This document shows, piece after piece, positions 21,066 through 34,277 of a DNA stretch of 64,000 nucleotides. Positions within the stretch are counted from its first letter, which is position 1. Each line of letters opens with the position of its first letter. The stretch is from Diplonema papillatum. Its lineage: Eukaryota; Euglenozoa; Diplonemea; Diplonemida; Diplonemidae. The stretch covers positions 236,414-300,413 of the forward strand of contig JAPJBO010000192.1 in the NCBI GenBank assembly GCA_030068145.1, given 5' to 3'. The position numbers and the translations under genes are program-made. The notes under the pieces are model-generated. The model saw only the letters and a program-made list of their open reading frames with translations, was not told where the DNA came from and did not search any database.

Positions 21066-21352
21066 ATACTCGACGTAGCTGCTTCGACTCCGAATGGAAG
21101 GGGGGAAATATAGAGGTAAGGGGCAAATACAATACAAATACAATCTGATTTGTTCTTCGCTTACACCACCGTGTGTTGTTTTCTCACTCAGGACTTTGAC
21201 CTGTTGTGTTTGTGTGATTTGTCGTGTAGGGGTAGACCCGCATGACCTCACGTCCGTTCAACACGTGGTTCGGTAGTTACAGCACTTGGGATCCCTTCTG
21301 TTCTTTGTCGGGCAGCATCGTCGAGCATTTCCTTTCAAGCTGGCGCTTATGT
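21066..21352 (+). mobile_element. SINE-like family R1, copy in segment A
   Basis: The sequence runs from AAATACTCGACGTAGCTGC through TTACACCACCGTGTGTTG and GGGGTAGACCCGCATGACC to CTGGCGCTTATGTAAAAAAA. Copies share an A-rich 3' end with unrelated sequence after it, as expected of retroposons. The duplicated copy is at 28087-28373. Confidence 0.65.
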
Positions 21353-21756
21353 AAAAAAAAAAGGAGGGAAGGCCGTTTTTTCGACGGTACCCCTTTGTTC
21401 TGGGGAGAGAAGCAAAACGAGGGTGAGGTCGAACCTGCGCTTTCGGCGCAGGGGCAGGAGCTCACGCGGTCCACGTTGACACTCAGAAGGGAGGGGGAGG
21501 GACGTGCTGGGCACCAGCAGTGCGGCCTGTCTGTCTAACTCGTGCAGTCCAAAGCGTCGTGCTGGCTTGTCAAAAGACCAGACACTGTATGTGTGCGTGT
21601 GGGTGGAGATCTCGAAGCTTGGGGTGCAAGATTTCAAAAGAAATCTCTCGAATGCGCCGGTGGTTTCAGTAAGATTGGAACCAGAGGGGAGGGGGGCAGC
21701 ACGTTTCTGGCCCCTTCGTCGAGTGAGTACATCCGCCAATCCAGTGCAAAATCCGG

Positions 21757-22440
21757 GTGCGACACCCGGAAATCCGTGTGAATCCGTGACACCCGGAAAT
21801 CCAGTGTGAATCCGTGTGACACCCGGAAATCCAGTGTGAATCCGTGACACCCGGAAATCCAGTGTGAATCCGTGTGACACCCGGAAATCCAGTGTGAATC
21901 CGTGTGACACCCGGAAATCCAGTGTGAATCCGTGACACCCGGAAATCCAGTGTGAATCCGTGACACCCGGAAATCCAGTGTGAATCCGTGACACCGGAAA
22001 TCCAGTGTGAATCCGTGTGACACCCGGAAATCCAGTGTGAATCCGTGTGACACCCGGAAATCCAGTGTGAATCCGTGTGACACCCGGAAATCCAGTGTGA
22101 ATCCGTGTGACACCCGGAAATCCAGTGTGAATCCGTGTGACACCCGGAAATCCAGTGTGAATCCGTGTGACACCCGGAAATCCAGTGTGAATCCGTGTGA
22201 CACCCGGAAATCCAGTGTGAATCCGTGTGACACCCGGAAATCCAGTGTGAATCCGTGACACCCGGAAATCCAGTGTGAATCCGTGTGACACCCGGAAATC
22301 CAGTGTGAATCCGTGTGACACCCGGAAATCCAGTGTGAATCCGTGTGACACCCGGAAATCCAGTGTGAATCCGTGTGACACCCGGAAATCCAGTGTGAAT
22401 CCGTGTGACACCCAGAAATCCCGTGTGAAATCCAGTCAGG
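21757..22440. repeat. 30-bp minisatellite, copy A (about 22 units)
   Basis: Units read CCGGAAATCCAGTGTGAATC followed by CGTGTGACAC. Some are 28 bp, having lost GT. Because 30 is a multiple of 3 and the unit lacks stops in several frames, all reverse frames are open. The apparent 278-354 residue proteins here are artefacts. Confidence 0.96.
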
Positions 22441-22444
22441 ACAA

Positions 22445-23340
22445 CCCGTAAATACAGGTGATCCCACTGGATTTGGCGGGTACCCGCCAAAGTGGACCGC
22501 ACACAGTTTAACTCCCCCCCCGCTGGAACGCACCGTGTAGTTAGACAGCTGGCACCACCAAGGGAACGCGGGCGGGGGGGCAGGGCCCTCCCCTGCCAAT
22601 TTCCGACCTGCTGGGACGTCTCGGTTGTGTCAGGAACCAGCGTGGCGCATACCAGTTGCGGCTGTGCTCTTGAGAGTCGAGCCTGGCCAGCAACCTGACG
22701 CTACAACCCGGGGGGGGAAAATGTTTCTGGGGTTGGGGGGGGATGGGGAGGGAGAAGTATTGAGAAGAGCAAGGGGATGGAGTCTCTCAGTTCTGGTTTT
22801 TCTTAATGTCCAGGCAGAACTCTGCCCTTTCCCCGCACGTCGGCAGTGCTGGCCCATCAAGTCCACACATTGAGCCGGTCCATCCCCTCTTGATAGACCG
22901 TGATAGACCGAAGAATACAGCACGGGCAATTCAATGCAGCTCTAGGGACTAGGGATGGACCTGATAGACCGTGGTTGACCGTGATGCTGTGATCGATGCA
23001 GTTTCAAGAGATAGGGACCGACCGGATCACACATGATGAAATGACGCCCGGGGGTCAAAGCGGGGTACGCATTTCCTTTTAATTTGTGTTTCCGGCGAAT
23101 AATCGTTTTCTTTTCCTCTTTTTTGTCTAAGCAATCTTCCTGCCATCGTTTTTTTTTTTTTTTCTTCTAGTAAGTTCGCTTTGTAGGAAATGCTTGAGAA
23201 GACTGCCAGTTGCGATAGATCAAAGGAGGTAAATGTGCTGTAGCCCACACGAAACACAGGTAAATCTGGGTTTAGTGGCGGGCGTAAGCGTTCGACAAAT
23301 CTTTTTAGCATTTGCAAAGGAAGAGCACTAAGAAAGAACT
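22445..23340. other. Non-coding part of segment A with repeat pieces
   Basis: It contains a second GGTCCATCCCCTCTTGATAG block (22877-22990), a reverse-strand R2 piece (23165-23305) and long G and T runs. No frame shows a recognisable domain. Duplicated at 30781-31676. Confidence 0.5.
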
Positions 23341-23647
23341 GGGCTGCCCATCAGAGGGAAAAAGCGTTTTTAGAGTGGTTCGCTTGAAACTCCGGGGTTT
23401 TAAAGTCTCCGGGTGACCGTCGTTGCAATGACCAACAACTAAGGTACCCACCGACCCTCTTACCTCGTGTAGCCACCACTCTTACGACACTCAGAGCACA
23501 AAGGATCCTCCTCAGTATGGTGCCGCAGTAGGTGACTGTCTGTCTTTTTGGTACCCGTATGACCGTCTCTTTTCGTGTATTTTTGGGCGAGATCATAAAA
23601 TGAGAGAGTTATCTCACGAAAAGCTCGCTACGCTCGGGGTTTTGCTA

Positions 23648-23915
23648 CTTCTCAGAAATATAGAGGTAGAGGGGCAAATCCAACACAAACACAATCTGAT
23701 TTGTTCTTCGCTTACACCACCGTGTGTTGTTTTCTCACTCAGGACGTTGACCTGTTGTGTTTGTGTGATTGGTCGTGTGGGGGTAGACCCGCATGATCTG
23801 ATCTCACGTCTGTTCAACACGTGGTTCGGTAGCTACAGCACTTGGGATCCCTTCGGTTTTTTGTCTGGCAGCATCGTCGAGTATTTCCTTCCAAGCTGGC
23901 GCTTATGTAAAAAGA
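23648..23915 (+). mobile_element. SINE-like family R1, second copy in segment A
   Basis: Diverged R1 copy ending GCGCTTATGTAAAAAGAAAA. The duplicate is at 31984-32251. Confidence 0.6.
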
Positions 23916-24154
23916 AAACGACCGTTTCCACCTGCCCGCCAACTTCTCTGCAACCTTCGTGAGCTACTTTTCTCACTGCACACTTCGGGTCTTCCGCACC
24001 AATTCGGGCACTTCCATACTTGTGGAGAGCCTTCAGGCGCTGTCCTTAAGAGTAGCCTCTCGAAGGTTTCTCATAGTCGTCTGGTAGGTGGGAAACCCAT
24101 CTTCTTGCCCCGAGAAGTTGTTTGCTGGCACCGGCAAGAAAACAACGTTTCTCT

Positions 24155-24456
24155 CGGGCAAAAATACTCGACGTAGCTGCTTCGACTCCGAATGGAAGGG
24201 GGGAAATATAGAGGTAAGGGGTAAATACAATACAAACACAATCTGTTTTGTTCTTCGCTTACACCACCGTGTGTTGTTTTCTCACTCAGGACTTTTGACC
24301 TGTTGTGTTTGTGTGATTTGTCGTGTAGGGGTAGACCGGCATGACCTCACGTCCGTTCAACACGTGGTTCGGTAGTTACAGCATTTTGGATCCCTTCTGT
24401 TCTCTGTCGGGCAGCATCGTCGAGCATTTCCTTTCAAGCTGGCGCTTATGTAAAAA
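24155..24456 (+). mobile_element. SINE-like family R1, third copy in segment A
   Basis: Close to the first copy, ending GCGCTTATGTAAAAAAATAG. The duplicate is at 32491-32792. An older, partial R1 copy lies at 37580-37757. Confidence 0.65.
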
Positions 24457-25049
24457 AATAGCTGATTCAAAAGGATAGGGAAAAGAATTTGGGGGTCGGA
24501 TAGGGGGAAAATCTTAAATTTAGTTTGTTGTTTAGGCAGAGCACTGCCTCTCATGCGTGGTTGATGCTGGGCATGAAGTCTGGGGGAGGGGGGCTGTCAA
24601 GGATGGCAATAATAAAATGCACTTGCACTTTATCTTTTATTGTATTTCATTATATTTTATTCTGGAGAAACTGGATTTAATACAAGTCTGTCCCGATCAT
24701 CCCTGGTGTCACACCATGGATTGCAGCTTCAACAGTGCTGCGCCCGCTTTTTTGTGTTTCCGACGATCCGAATGGACGTACAGATTGGTGTCTTTCGACC
24801 TTTTGGATGCTTGTGAAGTTCAGCTTAGTGCGTGCTTGTGGTGATCGGTGGGGTTCCCAAAAGAAAATGTTCCGTGTTATCGTATCTTCGAGCTAGACTT
24901 GATCTCGTGCATTAGCCAAGTGGCCCATTCTGTTGCTTTTCCGCTGGGCTCCTGATAGCGGACTCGCGCGCAAACAGACAGTATGACTGCTGTGTTGCGG
25001 GCTGCAAATTCATCCAATACTTGTCTGTACGTTACCTTTTTTTTTTTGC

Positions 25050-25553
25050 AGGAGTTGGATGATGACGAGAAGCAACTTCTGTCAGGGTCTGTATTTTAGC
25101 GTTTATTGTGGTTTAGAGGTCTGTGTTTTATCGTAGTTTATTGTATTTTATTATTGGATTTGTATTTAATTATTTGACCCTTTTATTATACCATCCTTGG
25201 GGGCTGTACTGCACACTTCTTTAAGTTCTACGATGACGACAAAATCCTTTTCGTACCCGTTCGCTGCTTTGTTCTCGCTCTAGGACGCTGGAATGGACAA
25301 CAGGGCAAGAGCAGGGGGCAAGCAACGAGTGCAGGTACAAGGCTTTTTGGGGAAGCAGCGGGGGAGCAATCACACATTGCATATGACTAAAACCGGATAC
25401 CGCGAGAGCAGGAAAAAGAATAAACGGGACCTAGAGTTTTTCGCTGACCGCACAAAACTGACTGAACCCGTGGTTTCAGGTGGCAAATTGGTGACCAGAA
25501 GGTCCTACTTGGGTGGTTCAGTTTCCTCACACATTGCATGTGGCCAAAAATAA
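25050..25553 (+). CDS. Hypothetical small exons in segment A, not recognised
   Basis: A strong acceptor, a 12-13 T run followed by GCAG, precedes ELDDDEKQLLSGSVF and a stop. A second acceptor-like CTCGCTCTAG precedes an 86-codon frame starting MDNRARAGGKQRVQ at 25293, basic in composition. Neither resembles a known family. They may be remnants of a transposon gene. The identical copy is at 33386-33889. Confidence 0.2.
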
Positions 25554-25941
25554 GAGCTCGTCACTCGCACAACCGCGGCTGATACAAAACTAACGGTGAT
25601 GATGGGAAGAGAGAGAGAGAGAGAGAGTTGAACGCCGTGCCTGATCGTTTTTGCGTAACGCTGGATTCAGGACGCAAGTGAAAACGCCACGGTCTGCGGC
25701 GACAAGCTTCTCATTTCCTCCAACATTTCATGTTTGGTGAAGAAATGCGTAGTTTTGTTGTTGAAAAAAACACTCGGCTCGTGAAATCAAGTACTTGGTG
25801 ATGGTAGCGACACTTGGGAGCGAGGTAGGCCGCTTCTACAACAACGCTGCGATCGCCAGCGACAGGACGGCCATGGAAGGGAGCAACGCGCTGACGGAGC
25901 CAGTCAAGTCCGGGAACTGTGTTTTTTTTATTTAGAGTGAA

Positions 25942-26343
25942 CAGTGCTCCCGCTAACCTCACTTTTAGTGAGGAAACCAAAAACCTGGGCTGGGCTTTTT
26001 TTTTCCCCCTCCCACTTTCGCGTTGGTGCAGGCTATTAGCATCTTTTTCCAGTTGGTCACTCAAATCTTCTAAAGGGGTCCGGGGCTCCGCCCCCCGGCG
26101 AACGGTACGGTACATCCAGGTGGAGAAACCCGTTGGTCGCAATAAACGTGTGACCAACATACTGGTGGCACTGCTGCAGCCACGCCGAGCAGAGAGTAGA
26201 CCGTGATGAAGTGCTTTGGCTGCACGATACCACCAACGGGAAAAAAGTGAGGAATTCCTCATGAGGAATTCCTCACCCTCTTTTTTCCAGCCTCTTTTTT
26301 TTTTTGAGGAATTCCTCGCACTTTTTCGTTAGCGGGAGCACTG
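25942..26343. mobile_element. hAT-like MITE (segment A copy)
   Basis: Perfect 16-bp inverted termini CAGTGCTCCCGCTAAC bound a 402-bp element. AGAGTGAA occurs directly before it (25934-25941) and one base after it (26345-26352), an 8-bp target duplication as in hAT elements. Subterminal GAGGAATTCCTC palindromes lie near 26250 and 26305. It inserted into an R4 repeat and has no transposase. It also disrupts the 551-bp reverse frame that overlaps it. Confidence 0.8.
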
Positions 26344-26564
26344 CAGAGTGAAAGCTTTTTTTTTCGTGGTCTGCATTCCGTTCAGAGTATTAGTTCAGAG
26401 GTTCCAGGGGTTTGCAGATATTGACCGTTTGTGAGGGATGGTTCTGAGGCGGTTTAGTCAGCGCTTTCGTTTCGGTGGCTCGGGGCTGACACACCTCCGC
26501 AACTTTGTCCAAAAGTAACCGCGGCTCCAGCGTCCCGGCGCCTTCGCGCGCACCGTGTAAATAC

Positions 26565-27426
26565 CACCCCCCCTAGGCATACTGTGCATACGAGTCGTAT
26601 TCTCGTCTAAACTCGTATTGACGAGTTTAGACGAGTACAGGCTATTTTCACACGGTATTTGGCCTTCTGTGCTACTTTCTTTCACCAGAAGACCGGTACT
26701 GTTCCTCATTTCCTTCAGCTCTTGTATTCCAAGAATTCCTGCTCCCGAACTGCCGCTTTTCAGCCTACGGTTTTCAGGGCGACGGTTGGATAATTTGAGG
26801 ATGGCCGACCAGCCACACAAAGAAGACCAAGAAGATTCGCAACAGCATCGGCAAGATAGGCAAGACGGGGGTCCGGTACACTTGAATGTCCACAAACCAG
26901 CAAAGTACCCCATCGCGACTTAGGTCAAGCATATGGAGGCGGTGCCGCGACGACCACGTGCTGTGCACCTCGTTGAGAAGAGAGCGATTCTCAACCGAGA
27001 GATGAGAGCAGGGAAATGTTACAGGGAATGTTACAGGGAATGTTAACGAGGGTTTAGCACAAGACGGATTCACATGATTGGTCCCATGACAGCCCATAAG
27101 CAAGCACGCTCGGCAACCATGTTTCCCCAGTCACCCACGTATGTTCCGTCGATCAGGGACGCCAGTTTTCGGAAAGTATCAGGAATTTTTGGCCTCGCGA
27201 GTTCCTGACTAACGAACTGCACCAACAAAGCGTGACGGTCAGAATGTTGAAGTTGCTTGGGTGAGGGCGGCATTATTGATGTTGGCAGCATCGACATCAA
27301 TTTCTTCACGGTGAAACGCTTCTGCAGCTGCATCACTTCCTCTTTGGTCGCGTTGCGTCTTTTATGGATCAGAACCAGCCCAGGAGGTTTTCCTCCGGAC
27401 ACAACATTTCTTAGCACACCAAAGAA
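26565..27426. mobile_element. Truncated copy of the hairpin-ended element (segment A)
   Basis: Same left end as the element at 34899, but cut at the segmental duplication junction, so the right terminus is missing. Most of its unrecognised reverse frame remains (27070 onward). Confidence 0.6.
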
Positions 27427-27854
27427 ACGCTTGCTATCCTTGTACAAACTCTATTGAAGACTTGATAGCGGGGAAAAGGCCAATAAAAAAACAAAAAAAA
27501 AAAAAAAACTCGACTAACCCTGCCAGCCTCGGTGTAGAAGACCCGCAAGGAATCGACTGCATTCGAGGGAAGGGAGGGAAGACACTCGCTGTTTGTCGTG
27601 GTTGGTGATACAGAAGAGAAGGGGTATATAGGAATGCTGTTCTACAAGACCCGGTGCACGGATGACTGGCGGTCCAGATCCCCTTCGCGTGGGTCCTTCC
27701 TGGCCTGGCACCATACATGTGTGGTCCCAAAGAAACTTCGCTCGAGATTGCTGGATGGTTCCACGACCTTCGTCGAATGACTTCTCTTGTTTTGAAGACT
27801 TCGTAGAAAATACTCTGAGGAGGCCGCCAGGTGCACAAGTCGCATCAATGAGCC
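27427..27854. other. Spacer between the two duplicated segments
   Basis: 428 bp not found elsewhere in the window, with a long A run near 27490. Short ORFs here lack recognisable domains. Nothing functional is visible. Confidence 0.6.
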
Positions 27855-28777
27855 GGTCCATCCCCTCTTGATAGACCGTGATAGACCGAAGAATACAGCA
27901 CGGGCAATTCGATGCAGCACTAGGGATGGACCTGATAGACCGTGGTGGACCGTTGATGCTTTAGTTTGGGAAATCGGTAGCCACTTGACCCGTAGACCTG
28001 TGGCACTGCAGTACCGCAAAAAATCGAAAGGTAGAAAGGTCAGGCAGTGATTCTGACTCACAAATAGTAAATTAAAAGAGGGGGAAATACTCGACGTAGC
28101 TGCTTCGACTCCGAATGGAAGGGGGGAAATATAGAGGTAAGGGGCAAATACAATACAAATACAATCTGATTTGTTCTTCGCTTACACCACCGTGTGTTGT
28201 TTTCTCACTCAGGACTTTGACCTGTTGTGTTTGTGTGATTTGTCGTGTAGGGGTAGACCCGCATGACCTCACGTCCGTTCAACACGTGGTTCGGTAGTTA
28301 CAGCACTTGGGATCCCTTCTGTTCTTTGTCGGGCAGCATCGTCGAGCATTTCCTTTCAAGCTGGCGCTTATGTAAAAAAAAAAGGAGGGAAGGCCGTTTT
28401 TTCGACGGTACCCCTTTGTTCTGGGGAGAGAAGCAAAACGAGGGTGAGGTCGAACCTGCGCTTTCGGCGCAGGGGCAGGAGCTCACGCGGTCCACGTTGA
28501 CACTCAGAAGGGAGGGGGAGGGACGTGCTGGGCACCAGCAGTGCGGCCTGTCTGTCTAACTCGTGCAGTCCAAAGCGTCGTGCTGGCTTGTCAAAAGACC
28601 AGACACTGTATGTGTGCGTGTGGGTGGAGATCTCGAAGCTTGGGGTGCAAGATTTCAAAAGAAATCTCTCGAATGCGCCGGTGGTTTCAGTAAGATTGGA
28701 ACCAGAGGGGAGGGGGGCAGCACGTTTCTGGCCCCTTCGTCGAGTGAGTACATCCGCCAATCCAGTGCAAAATCCGG

Positions 28778-30775
28778 GTGCGACACCCGGAAATCCGTGT
28801 GAATCCGTGACACCCGGAAATCCAGTGTGAATCCGTGTGACACCCGAAAATCCAGTGTGAATCCGTGACACCCGGAAATCCAGTGTGAATCCGTGTGACA
28901 CCCGGAAATCCAGTGTGAATCCGTGTGACACCCGGAAATCCAGTGTGAATCCGTGTGACACCCGGAAATCCAGTGTGAATCCGTGACACCCGGAAATCCA
29001 GTGTGAATCCGTGACACCCGGAAATCCAGTGTGAATCCGTGTGACACCCGGAAATCCAGTGTGAATCCGTGTGACACCCGGAAATCCAGTGTGAATCCGT
29101 GTGACACCCGGAAATCCAGTGTGAATCCGTGTGACACCCGGAAATCCAGTGTGAATCCGTGTGACACCCGGAAATCCAGTGTGAATCCGTGTGACACCCG
29201 GAAATCCAGTGTGAATCCGTGTGACACCCGGAAATCCAGTGTGAATCCGTGTGACACCCGGAAATCCAGTGTGAATCCGTGTGACACCCGGAAATCCAGT
29301 GTGAATCCGTGTGACACCCGGAAATCCAGTGTGAATCCGTGTGACACCCGGAAATCCAGTGTGAATCCGTGTGACACCCGGAAATCCAGTGTGAATCCGT
29401 GTGACACCCGGAAATCCAGTGTGAATCCGTGTGACACCCGGAAATCCAGTGTGAATCCGTGTGACACCCGGAAATCCAGTGTGAATCCGTGTGACACCCG
29501 GAAATCCAGTGTGAATCCGTGTGACACCCGGAAATCCAGTGTGAATCCGTGTGACACCCGGAAATCCAGTGTGAATCCGTGTGACACCCGGAAATCCAGT
29601 GTGAATCCGTGTGACACCCGGAAATCCAGTGTGAATCCGTGTGACACCCGGAAATCCAGTGTGAATCCGTGACACCCGGAAATCCAGTGTGAATCCGTGA
29701 CACCCGGAAATCCAGTGTGAATCCGTGTGACACCCGGAAATCCAGTGTGAATCCGTGTGACACCCGGAAATCCAGTGTGAATCCGTGTGACACCCGGAAA
29801 TCCAGTGTGAATCCGTGTGACACCCGGAAATCCAGTGTGAATCCGTGTGACACCCGGAAATCCAGTGTGAATCCGTGTGACACCCGGAAATCCAGTGTGA
29901 ATCCGTGTGACACCCGGAAATCCAGTGTGAATCCGTGTGACACCCGGAAATCCAGTGTGAATCCGTGTGACACCCGGAAATCCAGTGTGAATCCGTGTGA
30001 CACCCGGAAATCCAGTGTGAATCCGTGTGACACCCGGAAATCCAGTGTGAATCCGTGTGACACCCGGAAATCCAGTGTGAATCCGTGTGACACCCGGAAA
30101 TCCAGTGTGAATCCGTGTGACACCCGGAAATCCAGTGTGAATCCGTGTGACACCCGGAAATCCAGTGTGAATCCGTGACACCCGGAAATCCAGTGTGAAT
30201 CCGTGTGACACCCGGAAATCCAGTGTGAATCCGTGTGACACCCGGAAATCCAGTGTGAATCCGTGTGACACCCGGAAATCCAGTGTGAATCCGTGACACC
30301 CGGAAATCCAGTGTGAATCCGTGTGACACCCGGAAATCCAGTGTGAATCCGTGTGACACCCGGAAATCCAGTGTGAATCCGTGTGACACCCGGAAATCCA
30401 GTGTGAATCCGTGTGACACCCGGAAATCCAGTGTGAATCCGTGTGACACCCGGAAATCCAGTGTGAATCCGTGTGACACCCGGAAATCCAGTGTGAATCC
30501 GTGTGACACCCGGAAATCCAGTGTGAATCCGTGTGACACCCGGAAATCCAGTGTGAATCCGTGTGACACCCGGAAATCCAGTGTGAATCCGTGACACCCG
30601 GAAATCCAGTGTGAATCCGTGTGACACCCGGAAATCCAGTGTGAATCCGTGTGACACCCGGAAATCCAGTGTGAATCCGTGTGACACCCGGAAATCCAGT
30701 GTGAATCCGTGTGACACCCGGAAATCCAGTGTGAATCCGTGTGACACCCAGAAATCCCGTGTGAAATCCAGTCAG
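28778..30775. repeat. 30-bp minisatellite, copy B (about 66 units)
   Basis: Same unit as in copy A. Runs of more than twenty consecutive identical 30-mers (29040-29660) are interrupted by 28-bp variants. The 5' end variants match copy A, so expansion happened inside the array. Apparent ORFs of 686-855 residues are by-products. Confidence 0.96.
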
Positions 30776-33700
30776 GACAACCCGTAAATACAGGTGATCC
30801 CACTGGATTTGGCGGGTACCCGCCAAAGTGGACCGCACACAGTTTAACTCCCCCCCCGCTGGAACGCACCGTGTAGTTAGACAGCTGGCACCACCAAGGG
30901 AACGCGGGCGGGGGGGCAGGGCCCTCCCCTGCCAATTTCCGACCTGCTGGGACGTCTCGGTTGTGTCAGGAACCAGCGTGGCGCATACCAGTTGCGGCTG
31001 TGCTCTTGAGAGTCGAGCCTGGCCAGCAACCTGACGCTACAACCCGGGGGGGGAAAATGTTTCTGGGGTTGGGGGGGGATGGGGAGGGAGAAGTATTGAG
31101 AAGAGCAAGGGGATGGAGTCTCTCAGTTCTGGTTTTTCTTAATGTCCAGGCAGAACTCTGCCCTTTCCCCGCACGTCGGCAGTGCTGGCCCATCAAGTCC
31201 ACACATTGAGCCGGTCCATCCCCTCTTGATAGACCGTGATAGACCGAAGAATACAGCACGGGCAATTCAATGCAGCTCTAGGGACTAGGGATGGACCTGA
31301 TAGACCGTGGTTGACCGTGATGCTGTGATCGATGCAGTTTCAAGAGATAGGGACCGACCGGATCACACATGATGAAATGACGCCCGGGGGTCAAAGCGGG
31401 GTACGCATTTCCTTTTAATTTGTGTTTCCGGCGAATAATCGTTTTCTTTTCCTCTTTTTTGTCTAAGCAATCTTCCTGCCATCGTTTTTTTTTTTTTTTC
31501 TTCTAGTAAGTTCGCTTTGTAGGAAATGCTTGAGAAGACTGCCAGTTGCGATAGATCAAAGGAGGTAAATGTGCTGTAGCCCACACGAAACACAGGTAAA
31601 TCTGGGTTTAGTGGCGGGCGTAAGCGTTCGACAAATCTTTTTAGCATTTGCAAAGGAAGAGCACTAAGAAAGAACTGGGCTGCCCATCAGAGGGAAAAAG
31701 CGTTTTTAGAGTGGTTCGCTTGAAACTCCGGGGTTTTAAAGTCTCCGGGTGACCGTCGTTGCAATGACCAACAACTAAGGTACCCACCGACCCTCTTACC
31801 TCGTGTAGCCACCACTCTTACGACACTCAGAGCACAAAGGATCCTCCTCAGTATGGTGCCGCAGTAGGTGACTGTCTGTCTTTTTGGTACCCGTATGACC
31901 GTCTCTTTTCGTGTATTTTTGGGCGAGATCATAAAATGAGAGAGTTATCTCACGAAAAGCTCGCTACGCTCGGGGTTTTGCTACTTCTCAGAAATATAGA
32001 GGTAGAGGGGCAAATCCAACACAAACACAATCTGATTTGTTCTTCGCTTACACCACCGTGTGTTGTTTTCTCACTCAGGACGTTGACCTGTTGTGTTTGT
32101 GTGATTGGTCGTGTGGGGGTAGACCCGCATGATCTGATCTCACGTCTGTTCAACACGTGGTTCGGTAGCTACAGCACTTGGGATCCCTTCGGTTTTTTGT
32201 CTGGCAGCATCGTCGAGTATTTCCTTCCAAGCTGGCGCTTATGTAAAAAGAAAACGACCGTTTCCACCTGCCCGCCAACTTCTCTGCAACCTTCGTGAGC
32301 TACTTTTCTCACTGCACACTTCGGGTCTTCCGCACCAATTCGGGCACTTCCATACTTGTGGAGAGCCTTCAGGCGCTGTCCTTAAGAGTAGCCTCTCGAA
32401 GGTTTCTCATAGTCGTCTGGTAGGTGGGAAACCCATCTTCTTGCCCCGAGAAGTTGTTTGCTGGCACCGGCAAGAAAACAACGTTTCTCTCGGGCAAAAA
32501 TACTCGACGTAGCTGCTTCGACTCCGAATGGAAGGGGGGAAATATAGAGGTAAGGGGTAAATACAATACAAACACAATCTGTTTTGTTCTTCGCTTACAC
32601 CACCGTGTGTTGTTTTCTCACTCAGGACTTTTGACCTGTTGTGTTTGTGTGATTTGTCGTGTAGGGGTAGACCGGCATGACCTCACGTCCGTTCAACACG
32701 TGGTTCGGTAGTTACAGCATTTTGGATCCCTTCTGTTCTCTGTCGGGCAGCATCGTCGAGCATTTCCTTTCAAGCTGGCGCTTATGTAAAAAAATAGCTG
32801 ATTCAAAAGGATAGGGAAAAGAATTTGGGGGTCGGATAGGGGGAAAATCTTAAATTTAGTTTGTTGTTTAGGCAGAGCACTGCCTCTCATGCGTGGTTGA
32901 TGCTGGGCATGAAGTCTGGGGGAGGGGGGCTGTCAAGGATGGCAATAATAAAATGCACTTGCACTTTATCTTTTATTGTATTTCATTATATTTTATTCTG
33001 GAGAAACTGGATTTAATACAAGTCTGTCCCGATCATCCCTGGTGTCACACCATGGATTGCAGCTTCAACAGTGCTGCGCCCGCTTTTTTGTGTTTCCGAC
33101 GATCCGAATGGACGTACAGATTGGTGTCTTTCGACCTTTTGGATGCTTGTGAAGTTCAGCTTAGTGCGTGCTTGTGGTGATCGGTGGGGTTCCCAAAAGA
33201 AAATGTTCCGTGTTATCGTATCTTCGAGCTAGACTTGATCTCGTGCATTAGCCAAGTGGCCCATTCTGTTGCTTTTCCGCTGGGCTCCTGATAGCGGACT
33301 CGCGCGCAAACAGACAGTATGACTGCTGTGTTGCGGGCTGCAAATTCATCCAATACTTGTCTGTACGTTACCTTTTTTTTTTTGCAGGAGTTGGATGATG
33401 ACGAGAAGCAACTTCTGTCAGGGTCTGTATTTTAGCGTTTATTGTGGTTTAGAGGTCTGTGTTTTATCGTAGTTTATTGTATTTTATTATTGGATTTGTA
33501 TTTAATTATTTGACCCTTTTATTATACCATCCTTGGGGGCTGTACTGCACACTTCTTTAAGTTCTACGATGACGACAAAATCCTTTTCGTACCCGTTCGC
33601 TGCTTTGTTCTCGCTCTAGGACGCTGGAATGGACAACAGGGCAAGAGCAGGGGGCAAGCAACGAGTGCAGGTACAAGGCTTTTTGGGGAAGCAGCGGGGG

Positions 33701-34277
33701 AGCAATCACACATTGCATATGACTAAAACCGGATACCGCGAGAGCAGGAAAAAGAATAAACGGGACCTAGAGTTTTTCGCTGACCGCACAAAACTGACTG
33801 AACCCGTGGTTTCAGGTGGCAAATTGGTGACCAGAAGGTCCTACTTGGGTGGTTCAGTTTCCTCACACATTGCATGTGGCCAAAAATAAGAGCTCGTCAC
33901 TCGCACAACCGCGGCTGATACAAAACTAACGGTGATGATGGGAAGAGAGAGAGAGAGAGAGAGTTGAACGCCGTGCCTGATCGTTTTTGCGTAACGCTGG
34001 ATTCAGGACGCAAGTGAAAACGCCACGGTCTGCGGCGACAAGCTTCTCATTTCCTCCAACATTTCATGTTTGGTGAAGAAATGCGTAGTTTTGTTGTTGA
34101 AAAAAACACTCGGCTCGTGAAATCAAGTACTTGGTGATGGTAGCGACACTTGGGAGCGAGGTAGGCCGCTTCTACAACAACGCTGCGATCGCCAGCGACA
34201 GGACGGCCATGGAAGGGAGCAACGCGCTGACGGAGCCAGTCAAGTCCGGGAACTGTGTTTTTTTTATTTAGAGTGAA

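Larger units (their letters stand above)
20834..27426. repeat. Segmental duplication, copy A (6.6 kb)
   Basis: From GGTCCATCCCCTC at 20834 to CACCAAAGAA ending at 27426 the sequence matches 27855-35760 with only scattered substitutions, such as AGAGTATTAG versus AGGGTATTAG. The offset is 7,021 bp before the minisatellite and about 8,335 bp after it. The block contains repeats and no confidently recognised gene. Confidence 0.95.

Noticed and set aside
21757-22440. Regularly repeated array as a possible CRISPR
   Set aside because: The units are contiguous with no unique spacers, in a eukaryotic setting.
28368-30935. Very long reverse ORFs of 686-855 residues, and similar ones at 21347-22599
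   Set aside because: They are open only because the 30-bp minisatellite is a multiple of three and stop-free in several frames. The predicted peptides are pure repeats and change frame at each 28-bp variant.
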